From contig NZ_CYUJ01000003.1 in NCBI RefSeq assembly GCF_001299475.1, positions 252,409 through 316,408 on the forward strand: a stretch of DNA of 64,000 nucleotides. The letters are read 5' to 3'. The DNA is from Neofamilia massiliensis. GTDB taxonomy: Bacteria > Bacillota > Clostridia > Tissierellales > Peptoniphilaceae. Position 1 is the first letter of the stretch; every line of letters starts with the position of its first letter. Under the pieces are notes generated by a model. That model was not told the DNA's origin and searched no databases. It saw only the letters and a list, made by a program, of their open reading frames with translations. The translations under genes were made by a program, and so were the position numbers. This document shows positions 52,991 through 61,242 of this stretch, piece by piece.

Positions 52991-53021
52991 AAAGAGGCAG
53001 ACCTTGTCTCTTTTTTCTTTG
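52991..53021 (+). terminator. Terminator of the secreted-protein operon
   Basis: AAAGAGGCA and TGTCTCTTT pair (one G-U) and are followed by TTTC. A second hairpin, GGCCT/AGGCC with TTCTTTT, lies right after (about 53022-53048). Confidence 0.75.
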
Positions 53022-53072
53022 GCCTAAAGTTTAAAGGCCTTCTTTTGTGCTATAATATCTTTGGGTGATATT

Positions 53073-54080
53073 ATGATTAAAAATTATAAAGTTCAAAATA
53101 TGAAATTTTGGGAAGGCAGGGTTGATTCAGAATCTGACTACGATTCTTTTCGCTGGCATCAAGTTGTAAAACCTTTAGACTTAAATGACGAAAATTTAAA
53201 GACCTTTGACGGCAAGTTGGCCTTTTGTTTTATTGGTTTTGAGTCTGACTTGGGAATAAAAAAGAACAAGGGCAGACTAGGAGCTGCTATGGGACCTGAG
53301 GCTATTCGCCACGAGCTAGCCAACAAACCTTGTAACTTTTCTAAGGACCTGGGGCTTTTTGATGCTGGCAATGTTTCTGCTGATGGTCTGTCCTTAGATG
53401 AGGCCCAAGGAATTTTAGCTTCTTGTGTTGAAAGGCTTTTAGAATTAAATTACTTTCCTATTGTCTTAGGTGGAGGCCACGAAACTACCTTTGGCCATTA
53501 CAAAGGCGTCTTTTCTTATTTAAACAAGAGAGAGGACAAACCTAACATTGCTATAGTAAATTTTGATGCCCACTTTGACAACAGACCTTACAAGGACCAA
53601 GGACCTTCTTCTGGAACTATGTTTAGGCAAATCCACGACCTTAATTTAGAAAATGATTTGACCTATAATTATATGGTTATGGGCATCCAAAAGTCTTCTA
53701 ACACTGTTTCTCTTTTTAAGTATGCTGATGAGACAAAGACCCAGTATGTCCTAGCTAGAGAAATTGCAAATGGAGACTTGTATCCTGTTTTTGACAGGCT
53801 AGATGATTTTTTAATTGACATGGACCATGTCTATATGACAGTTTGTTCTGATGTTTTTAATTCATCAAATGCTCCTGGAGTTTCTGCTCCCCAACCTTTT
53901 GGTCTAAATCCAGAGCTGGTTGTCAAGTTAATTAAGTATGTTCTAAACTCTGGCAAGACTATTTCTTTTGATATTTGCGAAGTCTCTCCAAGGTTTGACC
54001 AGGATAATACTACTGCCTCTGTTGCTGCTGTTGTAATTTTTACTGTTGTTACTAAGCTTGCAGCTAGGGTTCATAGGTAG
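53073..54080 (+). CDS. hutG: Formimidoylglutamase (arginase/ureohydrolase family)
   Basis: A 335-residue manganese ureohydrolase that removes formamide from formimidoyl-glutamate in histidine breakdown. Metal-binding motifs are GGGHETTFGHY, VNFDAHFDNRP and the third motif in CSDVFNSSNAPGVSAPQPFG. FDAHFD with an N-terminal GRLGAAMGPEAIRHEL favours HutG over arginase or agmatinase. The start is the ATG after GGGTGAT. No other hut genes are beside it, so the pathway call depends on family resemblance. Confidence 0.85.
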   Translation: MIKNYKVQNMKFWEGRVDSESDYDSFRWHQVVKPLDLNDENLKTFDGKLAFCFIGFESDLGIKKNKGRLGAAMGPEAIRHELANKPCNFSKDLGLFDAGNVSADGLSLDEAQGILASCVERLLELNYFPIVLGGGHETTFGHYKGVFSYLNKREDKPNIAIVNFDAHFDNRPYKDQGPSSGTMFRQIHDLNLENDLTYNYMVMGIQKSSNTVSLFKYADETKTQYVLAREIANGDLYPVFDRLDDFLIDMDHVYMTVCSDVFNSSNAPGVSAPQPFGLNPELVVKLIKYVLNSGKTISFDICEVSPRFDQDNTTASVAAVVIFTVVTKLAARVHR

Positions 54081-54101
54081 GATTGATTTTTAAAATTAAC
54101 C

Positions 54102-54127
54102 GGGGACACACCTGAAGGAATGTCCCC
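54102..54127 (+). repeat. REP-like palindromic repeat, copy 1
   Basis: A 26-bp unit, GGGGACA, 12-nt loop region CACCTGAAGGAA, TGTCCCC, able to form a 7-bp GC-rich stem. It is identical to the copy at 54174-54199. Such GGGGACA/TGTCCCC hairpins look like REP elements mobilised by IS200-like (RAYT) transposases; none is in this window. Confidence 0.8.
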
Positions 54128-54173
54128 TAACAATCAAGGACTATCCCCTACCACTCACAGGTCAATAGAAAAT

Positions 54174-54199
54174 GGGGACACACCTGAAGGAATGTCCCC
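54174..54199 (+). repeat. REP-like palindromic repeat, copy 2
   Basis: Identical 26-bp hairpin unit in the same orientation, 72 bp from copy 1 start to start. The 46 bp between the copies contain further short GGACTATCCCC-like remnants. Confidence 0.8.
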
Positions 54200-54212
54200 A
54201 AAAACATAAAAT

Positions 54213-54251
54213 ACAAAAAACCTCAAAATCATTTTTGATCTTGAGGTTTTG
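54213..54251 (-). terminator. Terminator of infC-rpmI-rplT
   Basis: On the minus strand AACCTCAA and TTGAGGTT pair with an inner GATC/GATT stem, followed by TTTTTTGTATTTT. It lies about 8 bp after the rplT stop. Confidence 0.85.
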
Positions 54252-54258
54252 TTTTTTA

Positions 54259-54612
54259 TTATAAATTTTCTTTTGCTAGGTCTACTAACTTTGCAAAAGC
54301 TTGGTCGTCGTGAATAGCTATTTCAGCAAGCATTTTTCTGTTGATTTCAACTCCAGCTTTCTTTAAGCCGTTAATGAATCTTGAATAGCTTAGACCGTTA
54401 ATTCTAGCTGCAGCGTTAATTCTTTGGATCCAAAGTTTTCTAAAGTCTCTTTTTCTTTGTTTTCTTCCTATATATGCATAGTTTAGTGACTTCATTACTG
54501 CTTGGTTGGCAGTTTTAAATAATTTGGATTTTGCTCCAAAGTAACCTTTAGCTTGTTTTAATATTTTTTTGTGTTTTTTCTTTGCGTTTACTGCTCTTTT
54601 TACTCTTGCCAT
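54259..54612 (-). CDS. rplT: 50S ribosomal protein L20
   Basis: A 117-residue, highly basic 23S-binding protein. [57 protein letters not shown] with INAA are family hallmarks. L20 also represses its own operon through the leader in front of infC in Firmicutes. Third gene of infC-rpmI-rplT. Confidence 0.98.
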   Translation of the reverse strand: MARVKRAVNAKKKHKKILKQAKGYFGAKSKLFKTANQAVMKSLNYAYIGRKQRKRDFRKLWIQRINAAARINGLSYSRFINGLKKAGVEINRKMLAEIAIHDDQAFAKLVDLAKENL

Positions 54613-54624
54613 TTCTTTCGCCTC

Positions 54625-54822
54625 CTACTTTCTTGGTAACATGTGGTCGATTCTCTTTAAATCGCCTTTGCTAACAAGTGTTTGTTTTCTTAGTTTTCTT
54701 TTTCTTTTAGGAGACATCTTTCCAGTCATGTGAGTTACTCCCATTTGCATTCTAGCTAGTTTTCCGCTACCAGTTCTTTTGAATCTTTTAGCAGAACCTC
54801 TATGAGTTTTCATTTTACCCAT
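54625..54822 (-). CDS. rpmI: 50S ribosomal protein L35
   Basis: A 65-residue basic protein: [20 protein letters not shown] then [26 protein letters not shown]. Family length and order between infC and rplT (12-14 bp gaps) are standard. Confidence 0.97.
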   Translation of the reverse strand: MGKMKTHRGSAKRFKRTGSGKLARMQMGVTHMTGKMSPKRKRKLRKQTLVSKGDLKRIDHMLPRK

Positions 54823-54836
54823 TTTTCTTCCTCCTA

Positions 54837-55331
54837 TTATTTGTCATTAGGCATTAAATACATTGTCATATTTCTGCCTTCCATTTTTGCTTTTTTGTCA
54901 ACTACTGCCTTATCCCCAAGGATTTCTAGGAAATCATCTAATACTACTTTCCCTTGGTCTGTGTGGCCTAGCTCTCTGCCTCTAAATCTAACAGATACTT
55001 TTACTTTGTCTCCATTTCCTAAAAACTTTTCTGCTTGTTTGGCTTTTACATTTAGGTCGTGCTCTTCAATGTTTGGAGTCATCCTAACTTCTTTAACATT
55101 GATAACTCTTTGAGCCTTTTTAGCTTCTTTGGCTTTTTTCATTTGTTCATATCTGTACTTGCCATAGTCTAAAATCTTACAAACAGCTGGTTTTGCATTT
55201 GGAGAAACGCATACTAGGTCTAGTCCAGCTTCTTGTGCAAGTTCTTGTGCCCTTGCGTTTGGGATAATTCCTAATTGTTCTCCGTCGGCTCCTATTAGCC
55301 TAACTTCCTTATCCCTGATTTCCTGATTAAT
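54837..55331 (-). CDS. infC: Translation initiation factor IF-3, probable ATT start
   Basis: IF3 keeps 30S subunits free and proofreads initiation codons. The conserved protein starts at [20 protein letters not shown]. No ATG, GTG or TTG is nearby in frame. The ATT at 55331 lies 7 bp after AAAGGA, giving 164 residues, a usual IF3 length. An in-frame GTG at 55397 would add 22 atypical residues encoded by the regulatory hairpin, so it is rejected. An ATT start is known for infC in other bacteria and lets IF3 repress itself. The domains are the N-domain (1-75), helix linker rich in Lys/Glu, and C-domain ending [20 protein letters not shown]. Confidence 0.93.
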   Translation of the reverse strand: MNQEIRDKEVRLIGADGEQLGIIPNARAQELAQEAGLDLVCVSPNAKPAVCKILDYGKYRYEQMKKAKEAKKAQRVINVKEVRMTPNIEEHDLNVKAKQAEKFLGNGDKVKVSVRFRGRELGHTDQGKVVLDDFLEILGDKAVVDKKAKMEGRNMTMYLMPNDK

Positions 55332-55364
55332 TTTTAATTCCTTTATGTTTACACCCCCGGAAAT

Positions 55365-55481
55365 AAATAAATGCGGATACCATAAAAGTACCCGCACAAA
55401 AAATTACTATCTTATAATAATAAATTGTAACCTATAGGCGCCAGCCACGAGGTGAGAAGCGGTACTTCTACTTGTCTTACC
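55365..55481 (-). promoter_or_regulatory. L20-type leader of infC-rpmI-rplT
   Basis: The minus-strand leader begins near the promoter and contains GACAAGTAGAAGTACCGC then TTCTCACC, characteristic of the Firmicute L20 leader. A hairpin GCGGGTAC...GTATCCGC follows with ATTTATTTATTT, a terminator-like element. L20 binding is expected to favour termination. Boundaries are approximate. Confidence 0.75.
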
Positions 55482-55487
55482 TTTAAT

Positions 55488-55516
55488 ATTAAACCATACT
55501 TTCCTAGCTTTGTCAA
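55488..55516 (-). promoter_or_regulatory. Promoter of the infC operon
   Basis: Minus-strand TTGACA (perfect) and TTTAAT are spaced by 17 bp, with TATGG just before the -10 (TG-type extension). Start expected near 55481. Confidence 0.82.
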
Positions 55517-55547
55517 ATAATATTTAAAATAATTTTTCACTAATTTC

Positions 55548-56498
55548 CTATTTAAATATTTCAAGTTGCCTTTTTGTTTTTTCTTCCATGTCTTTTCTGT
55601 CTCTATAAGAAAATTCTAAGACCAAATAATCTGGATTTATTTTTTCAATAAGATCTCTTGCTTTTTTTGATCTTACAAGGGAATGAGTGTCGATTTTATT
55701 TACATACTTGTAATAGTCTTTTAGATTTTCGTAAAAATCTCCTGTCATTTGAGGAGGATTTTCCTTGTAGGCTTTTATTAATTTTCCTGACTGGGACCCA
55801 TGCAAGTGGACAACTTTTATAAATGGAAGAATTTCCCTGTTGTATTCAATTATTTGGTCAACATATTCCCAGGCCTCACCTTCTGTTTCAATATTTTCAT
55901 TGGTGCACATTAAATGCCCTGTGTCTAAGACAAAGCCAATGTTGTCATAAGAAACTTTTTCAAGGAGTCTTTTTGTTAGACTTAAGTTTGTAAACTTTAG
56001 ACCTGGCACATAGAGGTTTTCAAATAAAAGTGGCGATTTTATATTCGCCTCTTTTATTAACTTATTTACTAGGTCTGCTCCTGCGTCAATGACGTCCTTG
56101 TCTGAATAGAAATGATTTTGGCCCAGGTATTCTAGGCTGTTACAGTTGGCCATGTGAAAGACCGAATAGGAGCCAAGAGAATTTGCATAAGCAAGGGCCT
56201 GAAGATAATATTTGTAAATTTCTTCTGGCTTGTTTAAAAAAAGTTCTCTGGCTATATCCATTGATCCAAATTCTTCTATTACCCTGTCTTCCTTTTTTAA
56301 ATAATAGTCCATCCAGGATGTAAAAAATGGCAGGTGGACTCCATGGATTAAGTCTCTTGCAATAAAATTATCTTCCCAGCAAGATACTAATTCAATGCCG
56401 TCTAGGCCTAGACCTTTTAAGGTCTTTCTAAATTCATCCATTGACTGATATTCAAATTTTTCTCTCTTCCATTCTACATAGCTTAAAAGTATTTTCAC
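55548..56498 (-). CDS. TIM-barrel sugar phosphate isomerase/epimerase-like protein
   Basis: A 316-residue AP-endonuclease-2-type TIM barrel. FTSWMDYYLKKEDRV, ENLYVPGLKFTNLSLTKRLL, FVLDTGHLMCTNENIETEGE and IKVVHLHGSQSG carry the metal-binding Glu, Asp-His and His residues expected in this fold. The true substrate is unknown; sugar isomerisation or an AP-endonuclease-like role are both possible. It is monocistronic, between the infC promoter and a terminator of the trhP unit. Confidence 0.8.
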   Translation of the reverse strand: MKILLSYVEWKREKFEYQSMDEFRKTLKGLGLDGIELVSCWEDNFIARDLIHGVHLPFFTSWMDYYLKKEDRVIEEFGSMDIARELFLNKPEEIYKYYLQALAYANSLGSYSVFHMANCNSLEYLGQNHFYSDKDVIDAGADLVNKLIKEANIKSPLLFENLYVPGLKFTNLSLTKRLLEKVSYDNIGFVLDTGHLMCTNENIETEGEAWEYVDQIIEYNREILPFIKVVHLHGSQSGKLIKAYKENPPQMTGDFYENLKDYYKYVNKIDTHSLVRSKKARDLIEKINPDYLVLEFSYRDRKDMEEKTKRQLEIFK

Positions 56499-56523
56499 CT
56501 AAGCACTCCTTAAACTTTTTCTT

Positions 56524-56554
56524 TAAAAATGCAAGTCCCCTTTGAACTTGCATT
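56524..56554 (-). terminator. Terminator downstream of trhP
   Basis: Minus-strand AATGCAAGT and ACTTGCATT form a 9-bp stem, followed by TTTTTAAAG, just past the trhP stop. Confidence 0.85.
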
Positions 56555-56559
56555 AATAC

Positions 56560-57795
56560 TTATTCTTCTTCGTCAAAGGCCTTTCTTATTATAAAGTCCT
56601 TAGAAACGTCTTGGTCCATTTTTATTTTTAAAATTTGTTGAGGATGAGGGGCTACTTCAAGATCCTCTCCCTTTTCATCTGTCATATAAGAAATTTTTTG
56701 GCTAAAGAAATCTCTGTTTGGTCCAAAGACTTCAATTTCATCTCCTAAAAACATTCTATTTCTCTGTTCAACTGTGGCGATCTTTGTCTCCTCGTCATAG
56801 TCTAAGACTAGGCCTGTAAAGTCATAGCCTCTTATATAGGAGTTAGTTGTATAGACTTGGGCGTCTGATTTTGCCTCTCCGTAATAAAAACCTGTTGTAA
56901 AGTCTCTGTGAGAAACTTTTTTTATCTCCTCTAAATATTTTTTGTTGAACTTATAGGTCGATGGGTCCTTGTAATATTCATCAAGGGCCATTCTATATGA
57001 CCTAATAACTGTCGCCAAATAATAGACAGTTTTCATCCTGCCTTCGATTTTTAGAGAATCAATTCCTGCATCTATTAGGTCTTCTAAATTTTGAATCATA
57101 CAAAGGTCTTTGGAGTTCATAATAAAAGTTCCCTCTTCGTCTTCGAAAACTGGGAAGTATTCTCCTGGTCTTGTTTCTTCTACAAGATTGTACTTATACC
57201 TACAAGGTTGGGCGCAGTCGCCACGGTTGGCATCTCTTCCGATCATGTAGTTGGAAATCAAACACCTGCCTGAATATGACATACACATAGCTCCATGGAC
57301 AAAGGTTTCTATGGTCATGTCGTCTGGAATGTTTGCTGTAATTTTTTTAATTTCTTCTAAAGACAATTCTCTGGCTAAGACAATTCTCCTAGCTCCTTGA
57401 GCATACCAAAATAAAGCCGTTTCTAAGTTAGTTACATTGGCCTGGGTTGAAATGTGAATTTCCATATTTGGGGCATGGGTTTTTACCTTCATAAACATAC
57501 CTGGGTCTGCAACTAAAACTGCATCTACACCAATTTTATCTAAGGCTTTAATATAGTCTTCTACCCCATCCATGTCGTCATTGTGGGGAATTATGTTTAA
57601 GGTTACATAGACCTTGGCGCCTCTTTCATGAGCGTAGGCTACTCCTTCTTCTATTTGGTCAAGGGAAAAGTTTTTCGCCCTTTTTCTAAGGCCAAAGGCT
57701 TCCCCACCTAAATAAATGGCATCTGCCCCGTAGGTAAGAGCCATTTTTAATTTTTCTAAATCACCTGCTGGTGCTAATAATTCGATCTTTTTCAT
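56560..57795 (-). CDS. trhP: U32 family protein, tRNA uridine hydroxylation protein TrhP
   Basis: A 411-residue protein labelled peptidase U32 in older annotation. The motifs ELLAPAGDLEKLKMALTYGA, GAMCMSYSGRCLISNYMIGR with DANRGDCAQPCRY, SKDLCMIQNLEDLIDAGIDS and LKIEGRMKTVYYLA match TrhP, which hydroxylates U34 in certain tRNAs using prephenate. Cysteines in the middle motif would bind a [4Fe-4S] cluster. It overlaps trmR by 4 bp (ATGA), and TrmR methylates the product, as in B. subtilis yrrMNO. Only one TrhP copy lies here, compared with two there. Confidence 0.9.
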   Translation of the reverse strand: MKKIELLAPAGDLEKLKMALTYGADAIYLGGEAFGLRKRAKNFSLDQIEEGVAYAHERGAKVYVTLNIIPHNDDMDGVEDYIKALDKIGVDAVLVADPGMFMKVKTHAPNMEIHISTQANVTNLETALFWYAQGARRIVLARELSLEEIKKITANIPDDMTIETFVHGAMCMSYSGRCLISNYMIGRDANRGDCAQPCRYKYNLVEETRPGEYFPVFEDEEGTFIMNSKDLCMIQNLEDLIDAGIDSLKIEGRMKTVYYLATVIRSYRMALDEYYKDPSTYKFNKKYLEEIKKVSHRDFTTGFYYGEAKSDAQVYTTNSYIRGYDFTGLVLDYDEETKIATVEQRNRMFLGDEIEVFGPNRDFFSQKISYMTDEKGEDLEVAPHPQQILKIKMDQDVSKDFIIRKAFDEEE

Positions 57796-58439
57796 TTTAT
57801 CCTCACTGCTACTAATAGACCATCTCCCATGGGAATTAAAGAAGATTCAAAGTCTTCTAAGTTAATAACTTCATCTATAAAGGCCCTTAGCCTTTTTACT
57901 ATGGTCTTTTTTCTTCTTACTAGTAAATCATCTGTTGTTACCATGGCCTTATATAAGACATTGTCACAAACTATTAAGCTGCCAGGCTTAATAAGTCTTT
58001 TTATTTCGTTAAAATATTCTTGGTAGTGGGCCTTGGCTGCGTCTATAAAGACAAGGTCAAAGTCTTCGTCAAGTTTTTTTATTTGCTCTAGGCCGTCTCC
58101 AATAATGACTTGGACCCTAGAATCTTCTCCTGCCTTTTTAAAGTTTTCTTTGGCAATATTTGCTGTAGTCTCATTTAATTCTATGGTAACAAATTTTTCT
58201 ATTTGCTCAGATCCACTTAACATTAAAAGGCCTGAGTAGCCAACTGCAGTTCCAATTTCTAAAATCTTCTTCGGTTTCTTAGAGGCTATTAAAAATTTTA
58301 AAAACTGGCCAACATCTGGGCTTATAATAGGAACGTGATTTTCCAAAGCCTCTTTTTCCAGAGACTCTAAAAAATCACTTTTCCTCTTAATATTTTCATA
58401 TAAAAAATTTTCTACATAATCGTAATTTAGTTCGTTCAT
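57792..58439 (-). CDS. trmR: O-methyltransferase, probable tRNA 5-hydroxyuridine methyltransferase TrmR
   Basis: A 215-residue class I SAM-dependent methyltransferase. The SAM site is ILEIGTAVGYSGLLML (about 54-69), followed by VTIELNETTANIAKENF, VQVIIGDGLEQI and DLVFIDAAKAHYQEYF. The adjacent TrhP gene supports the tRNA ho5U34 methylation role (making mo5U). It overlaps both neighbours by 1-4 bp, so it is coupled to RNase J upstream and TrhP downstream. Confidence 0.9.
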   Translation of the reverse strand: MNELNYDYVENFLYENIKRKSDFLESLEKEALENHVPIISPDVGQFLKFLIASKKPKKILEIGTAVGYSGLLMLSGSEQIEKFVTIELNETTANIAKENFKKAGEDSRVQVIIGDGLEQIKKLDEDFDLVFIDAAKAHYQEYFNEIKRLIKPGSLIVCDNVLYKAMVTTDDLLVRRKKTIVKRLRAFIDEVINLEDFESSLIPMGDGLLVAVRIK

Positions 58440-60106
58440 TATACTTCCATTATTATTGGCAATATCATTGGTTTTCTCTTTATTTCCCTAGAGATATAGT
58501 TTTTAAGGTCGTCTTTTATTTCTGTCTTTAAATAATTCCAGTCAGAGTTTCCTTCTCTTTCTAATCTTTCTAGGGTCTTTGTAACTACTTCTCTGGCTTC
58601 GTCCATTAGGTCTCCTGATTCTCTAACATAGACAAAACCTCTAGAAATAATATCTGGACCTGCAAGAACTTTTTTAGTCTTTTTAGATAGGGTTACTACT
58701 ACAATTATTAGGCCGTCTTCAGAAAGCCACTTTCTATCTCTTAAGACAATGTTTCCTACGTCTCCAATACCTAGGCCGTCTACTAAAACTGCTCCAGCTT
58801 GGACTGATGAAGAAACATCAATGCCCTTGTAGTCAAGTTCTAAAACATCGCCGTTTTCTATCATTAAAATATTTTTATCTGCTATGCCCATTTTTTGAGC
58901 TATTTTTTCGTGGGCCTTCATTTGCATCATTTCTCCGTGGAAAGGAAGAATATACTTAGGCTTAGTTAGGCTCATCATTAGTTTTAATTCTTCTTCACAG
59001 GCATGGCCTGAAACGTGAATTTCTGAAAGGGCTTCGTGAACTACTTCAGTTCCCCTTGACATTAGGTTGTTAATAACTCCTCCTATGGCAAGTTCATTTC
59101 CTGGGATTGATGATGCAGATAGGATTACTACGTCATTTTTTGTAACTTGGATCTTTTTATGGTCGCCATTTGAAATCCTAGTTAAGGCTGAAAATGGTTC
59201 ACCTTGTGATCCAGTTGTAATTAGACAAACTTTGTTGTCGTCGTATTTGTGAATTTCGTTTATATCTATTAGAGTATCTTTTTTTACTTTTAAGAGGCCA
59301 AGTTCTTGGGCTGTTTTTACTGTAGTTGACATTGATCTGCCAGAAAGGGCTACCTTCCTGTCTTGGTTTTCAGCTGCAGCAATAATTTGTTGGACCCTGT
59401 GAACATTTGATGCAAAGGTTGCAACAATTATTCTCTTATTTGAGTACTTGGAAAATAAGTTGTTAAGAGTTTTTCCAACAACTCTTTCACTCATTGTGTA
59501 GCCCGACCTGTGGGCGTTAGTTGAGTCAGATATTAAAAGTTCGACTCCTTCTTCCCCATATTGGGCTAATCTGTTTAAGTCTATTGAGCCACCGTCAATT
59601 GGCGTAAAGTCTACTTTAAAATCACCTGTGTGGATAATGTTTCCTTGAGGTGTCTTTATTGCTATGGCACAAGCTTGGGGAATTGAGTGGGTAGTTTGGA
59701 TAAATTCAACTTCCATTTTTCCAAGCTTAATTACATCTCCTGCATCAACCCTGTGAATCTTCGTATCTGATAGTCTGTGTTCTTGTAATTTGTTTTTCAA
59801 AAGTCCTAGGGTTAGGTCTCTACCATAGATGTCTATATTTCCTACTTCTTTAATAAAGTAGGGAATGGCTCCAATATGGTCTTCGTGACCATGGGTTAAA
59901 ACCATTCCTCTAATCTTTTTCTTGTTTTCTTTTAAGTAAGAAAAGTCTGGGATTACTACGTCTATACCCAGCATTGATTCTTCAGGGAAGGTTATGCCGC
60001 AGTCGATTATAATAATGTCGTCTCTATATTCGACTACAAACATATTTTTCCCTATTTCGTTCATACCTCCTAGGGGTATTAATTTCACTTTGTTATTGTT
60101 CTTCAT
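58439..60106 (-). CDS. rnj: Ribonuclease J
   Basis: A 555-residue metallo-beta-lactamase/beta-CASP nuclease with endo- and 5'-3' exonuclease activity in mRNA decay. The zinc motif HGHEDH is at 72-77; GDFKVDFTPIDG, SDSTNAHRSGYT and ATFASNVHRVQQI follow, and the beta-CASP HVSGHACEEELKL and PFHGEMMQM motifs are intact. Length matches RNase J1/J2. It is 15 bp downstream of the Fur-family gene and coupled to trmR. Confidence 0.95.
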   Translation of the reverse strand: MKNNNKVKLIPLGGMNEIGKNMFVVEYRDDIIIIDCGITFPEESMLGIDVVIPDFSYLKENKKKIRGMVLTHGHEDHIGAIPYFIKEVGNIDIYGRDLTLGLLKNKLQEHRLSDTKIHRVDAGDVIKLGKMEVEFIQTTHSIPQACAIAIKTPQGNIIHTGDFKVDFTPIDGGSIDLNRLAQYGEEGVELLISDSTNAHRSGYTMSERVVGKTLNNLFSKYSNKRIIVATFASNVHRVQQIIAAAENQDRKVALSGRSMSTTVKTAQELGLLKVKKDTLIDINEIHKYDDNKVCLITTGSQGEPFSALTRISNGDHKKIQVTKNDVVILSASSIPGNELAIGGVINNLMSRGTEVVHEALSEIHVSGHACEEELKLMMSLTKPKYILPFHGEMMQMKAHEKIAQKMGIADKNILMIENGDVLELDYKGIDVSSSVQAGAVLVDGLGIGDVGNIVLRDRKWLSEDGLIIVVVTLSKKTKKVLAGPDIISRGFVYVRESGDLMDEAREVVTKTLERLEREGNSDWNYLKTEIKDDLKNYISREIKRKPMILPIIMEV

Positions 60107-60121
60107 TCTATCTCCTTGTGT

Positions 60122-60556
60122 TTATTTGCATTTAGAACAATAGCCGTAGAATTTAAGATCGTGGTCCACAATTTTAAAGTCGTGTTCCTGTTCAATTTCT
60201 ACTTCTAGTGCTCCTAATAAATCCTCTTTTACTTCTATTAATTTATTGCAATTTAAACATACAAGATGATGGTGTTGGTGAACATCTTCTTCTAGGTTGG
60301 CAAGTTCATACCTACTTATGCCGTCGTCAAGAGTAAGTTTTGTAACTATTCCCAACTCTTCAAAGAGCTGCATATTTCTATAAATAGTTGCTATGCCCAT
60401 ATTGGGATGGTCTTTAGATATTCTGTCATAAATTTCATCACAAGATAGGTGCTTATTTTTATCATCGTCTAAAAATTCAATTAGAACCCTTCTTGGCTCT
60501 GTTGTCTTATAAGCTTGGTCGGCTAAAATTTTATAAGCCTTATCTATTCTATTCAT
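60122..60556 (-). CDS. Fur-family transcriptional regulator
   Basis: A 144-residue metal-dependent repressor. The winged helix covers KTTEPRRVLIEFLDDDKNKH then MGIATIYRNMQLFEELGIVT; the regulatory metal site includes HQHHHLVC; structural zinc cysteines are in CLNCNK and the C-terminal CSKCK. It could be Fur, PerR or Zur; the HQHHHLVC stretch does not settle which. The start is ATG 60556, 6 bp after GAGGTG; an earlier GTG is too close to that site. The gene sits within the DUF1292 to RNase J series. Confidence 0.9.
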   Translation of the reverse strand: MNRIDKAYKILADQAYKTTEPRRVLIEFLDDDKNKHLSCDEIYDRISKDHPNMGIATIYRNMQLFEELGIVTKLTLDDGISRYELANLEEDVHQHHHLVCLNCNKLIEVKEDLLGALEVEIEQEHDFKIVDHDLKFYGYCSKCK

Positions 60557-60566
60557 GGCATCCACC

Positions 60567-60812
60567 TCATTGTATGTTTTGGTTTTTTGCTTGTTCGTAA
60601 GCCTGACTAACTTCTTTTAGTTCTTCGTCATCTATGCCTACAAAAATTTCATTTCCATTGTCGTCCATTTCTACTTTTAAAATATAGGTTGGTGATTGAA
60701 TTTCTTCAACTGGCAAAATTGCTATATACTTAGAATAACCTATTTTAAATTTGGCTTTAACAATAAAGTCTACAAATCTTCCTTGGTCATCTTCAAAGGC
60801 TAATTTTTCCAT
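60567..60812 (-). CDS. DUF1292 family protein
   Basis: An 81-residue acidic protein of unknown function, beta-rich in its first two thirds (VDFIVKAKFKIGYSKYIAIL; SPTYILKVEMDDNGNEIFVG) with a C-terminal helix. It belongs to a small family regularly found after ruvX in Firmicutes, and here it does follow ruvX by 19 bp. Confidence 0.88.
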   Translation of the reverse strand: MEKLAFEDDQGRFVDFIVKAKFKIGYSKYIAILPVEEIQSPTYILKVEMDDNGNEIFVGIDDEELKEVSQAYEQAKNQNIQ

Positions 60813-60831
60813 ATTAGCATCCTTCCTATTA

Positions 60832-61242
60832 TTACTTAGAGTCTAAAAAGGCCTGTAAAATAAAAACTGCTGCTATTTTATCTATATGAGCCTTTCTCTT
60901 TTCTCTCCTCATACCAGCTTCTATAAGAACTCTTTCGGCACTCATAGTTGTCATACGCTCATCTTGGTAAATTATTTCCAACTGGTATTTGTTTTTTAGT
61001 TTTTCAGCAAACTTCTTTGCTCTTTCTGCTGATGGGCCTTGGGTCCCGTTCATATTATAAGGAAGACCCACTACTAGAGTTTTTATATTGTACTTATCAA
61101 TATACTCTTTTACTTTTTCATAGTCTTCTTTATTACTTGTTCTCATTATTGTCGTTAGACCCTGGGCTGTTAGGCCTAGAGGATCGCTAACTGCAAGTCC
61201 AATAGTCCTCTCCCCAACGTCTAGTCCTAAATATCTTTCCAT
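60832..61242 (-). CDS. ruvX: RuvX/YqgF RNase H-fold protein (putative Holliday junction resolvase)
   Basis: A 136-residue RNase H-like nuclease linked to 16S rRNA 5' maturation and Holliday junction resolution. Motifs: YLGLDVGERTIGLAVSDPLG, TLVVGLPYNMNGTQGPSA, YQDERMTTMSAERVL and the final KIDKIAAVFILQ with catalytic acid residues. The start is ATG 61242, overlapping the previous stop (TAATG); a longer ORF upstream is not expected in the family. Confidence 0.93.
   Translation of the reverse strand: MERYLGLDVGERTIGLAVSDPLGLTAQGLTTIMRTSNKEDYEKVKEYIDKYNIKTLVVGLPYNMNGTQGPSAERAKKFAEKLKNKYQLEIIYQDERMTTMSAERVLIEAGMRREKRKAHIDKIAAVFILQAFLDSK

Noticed and set aside
54102-54199. CRISPR array
   Set aside because: Only two copies, each self-complementary as a hairpin, with no cas genes in the window; fits REP-like units better.
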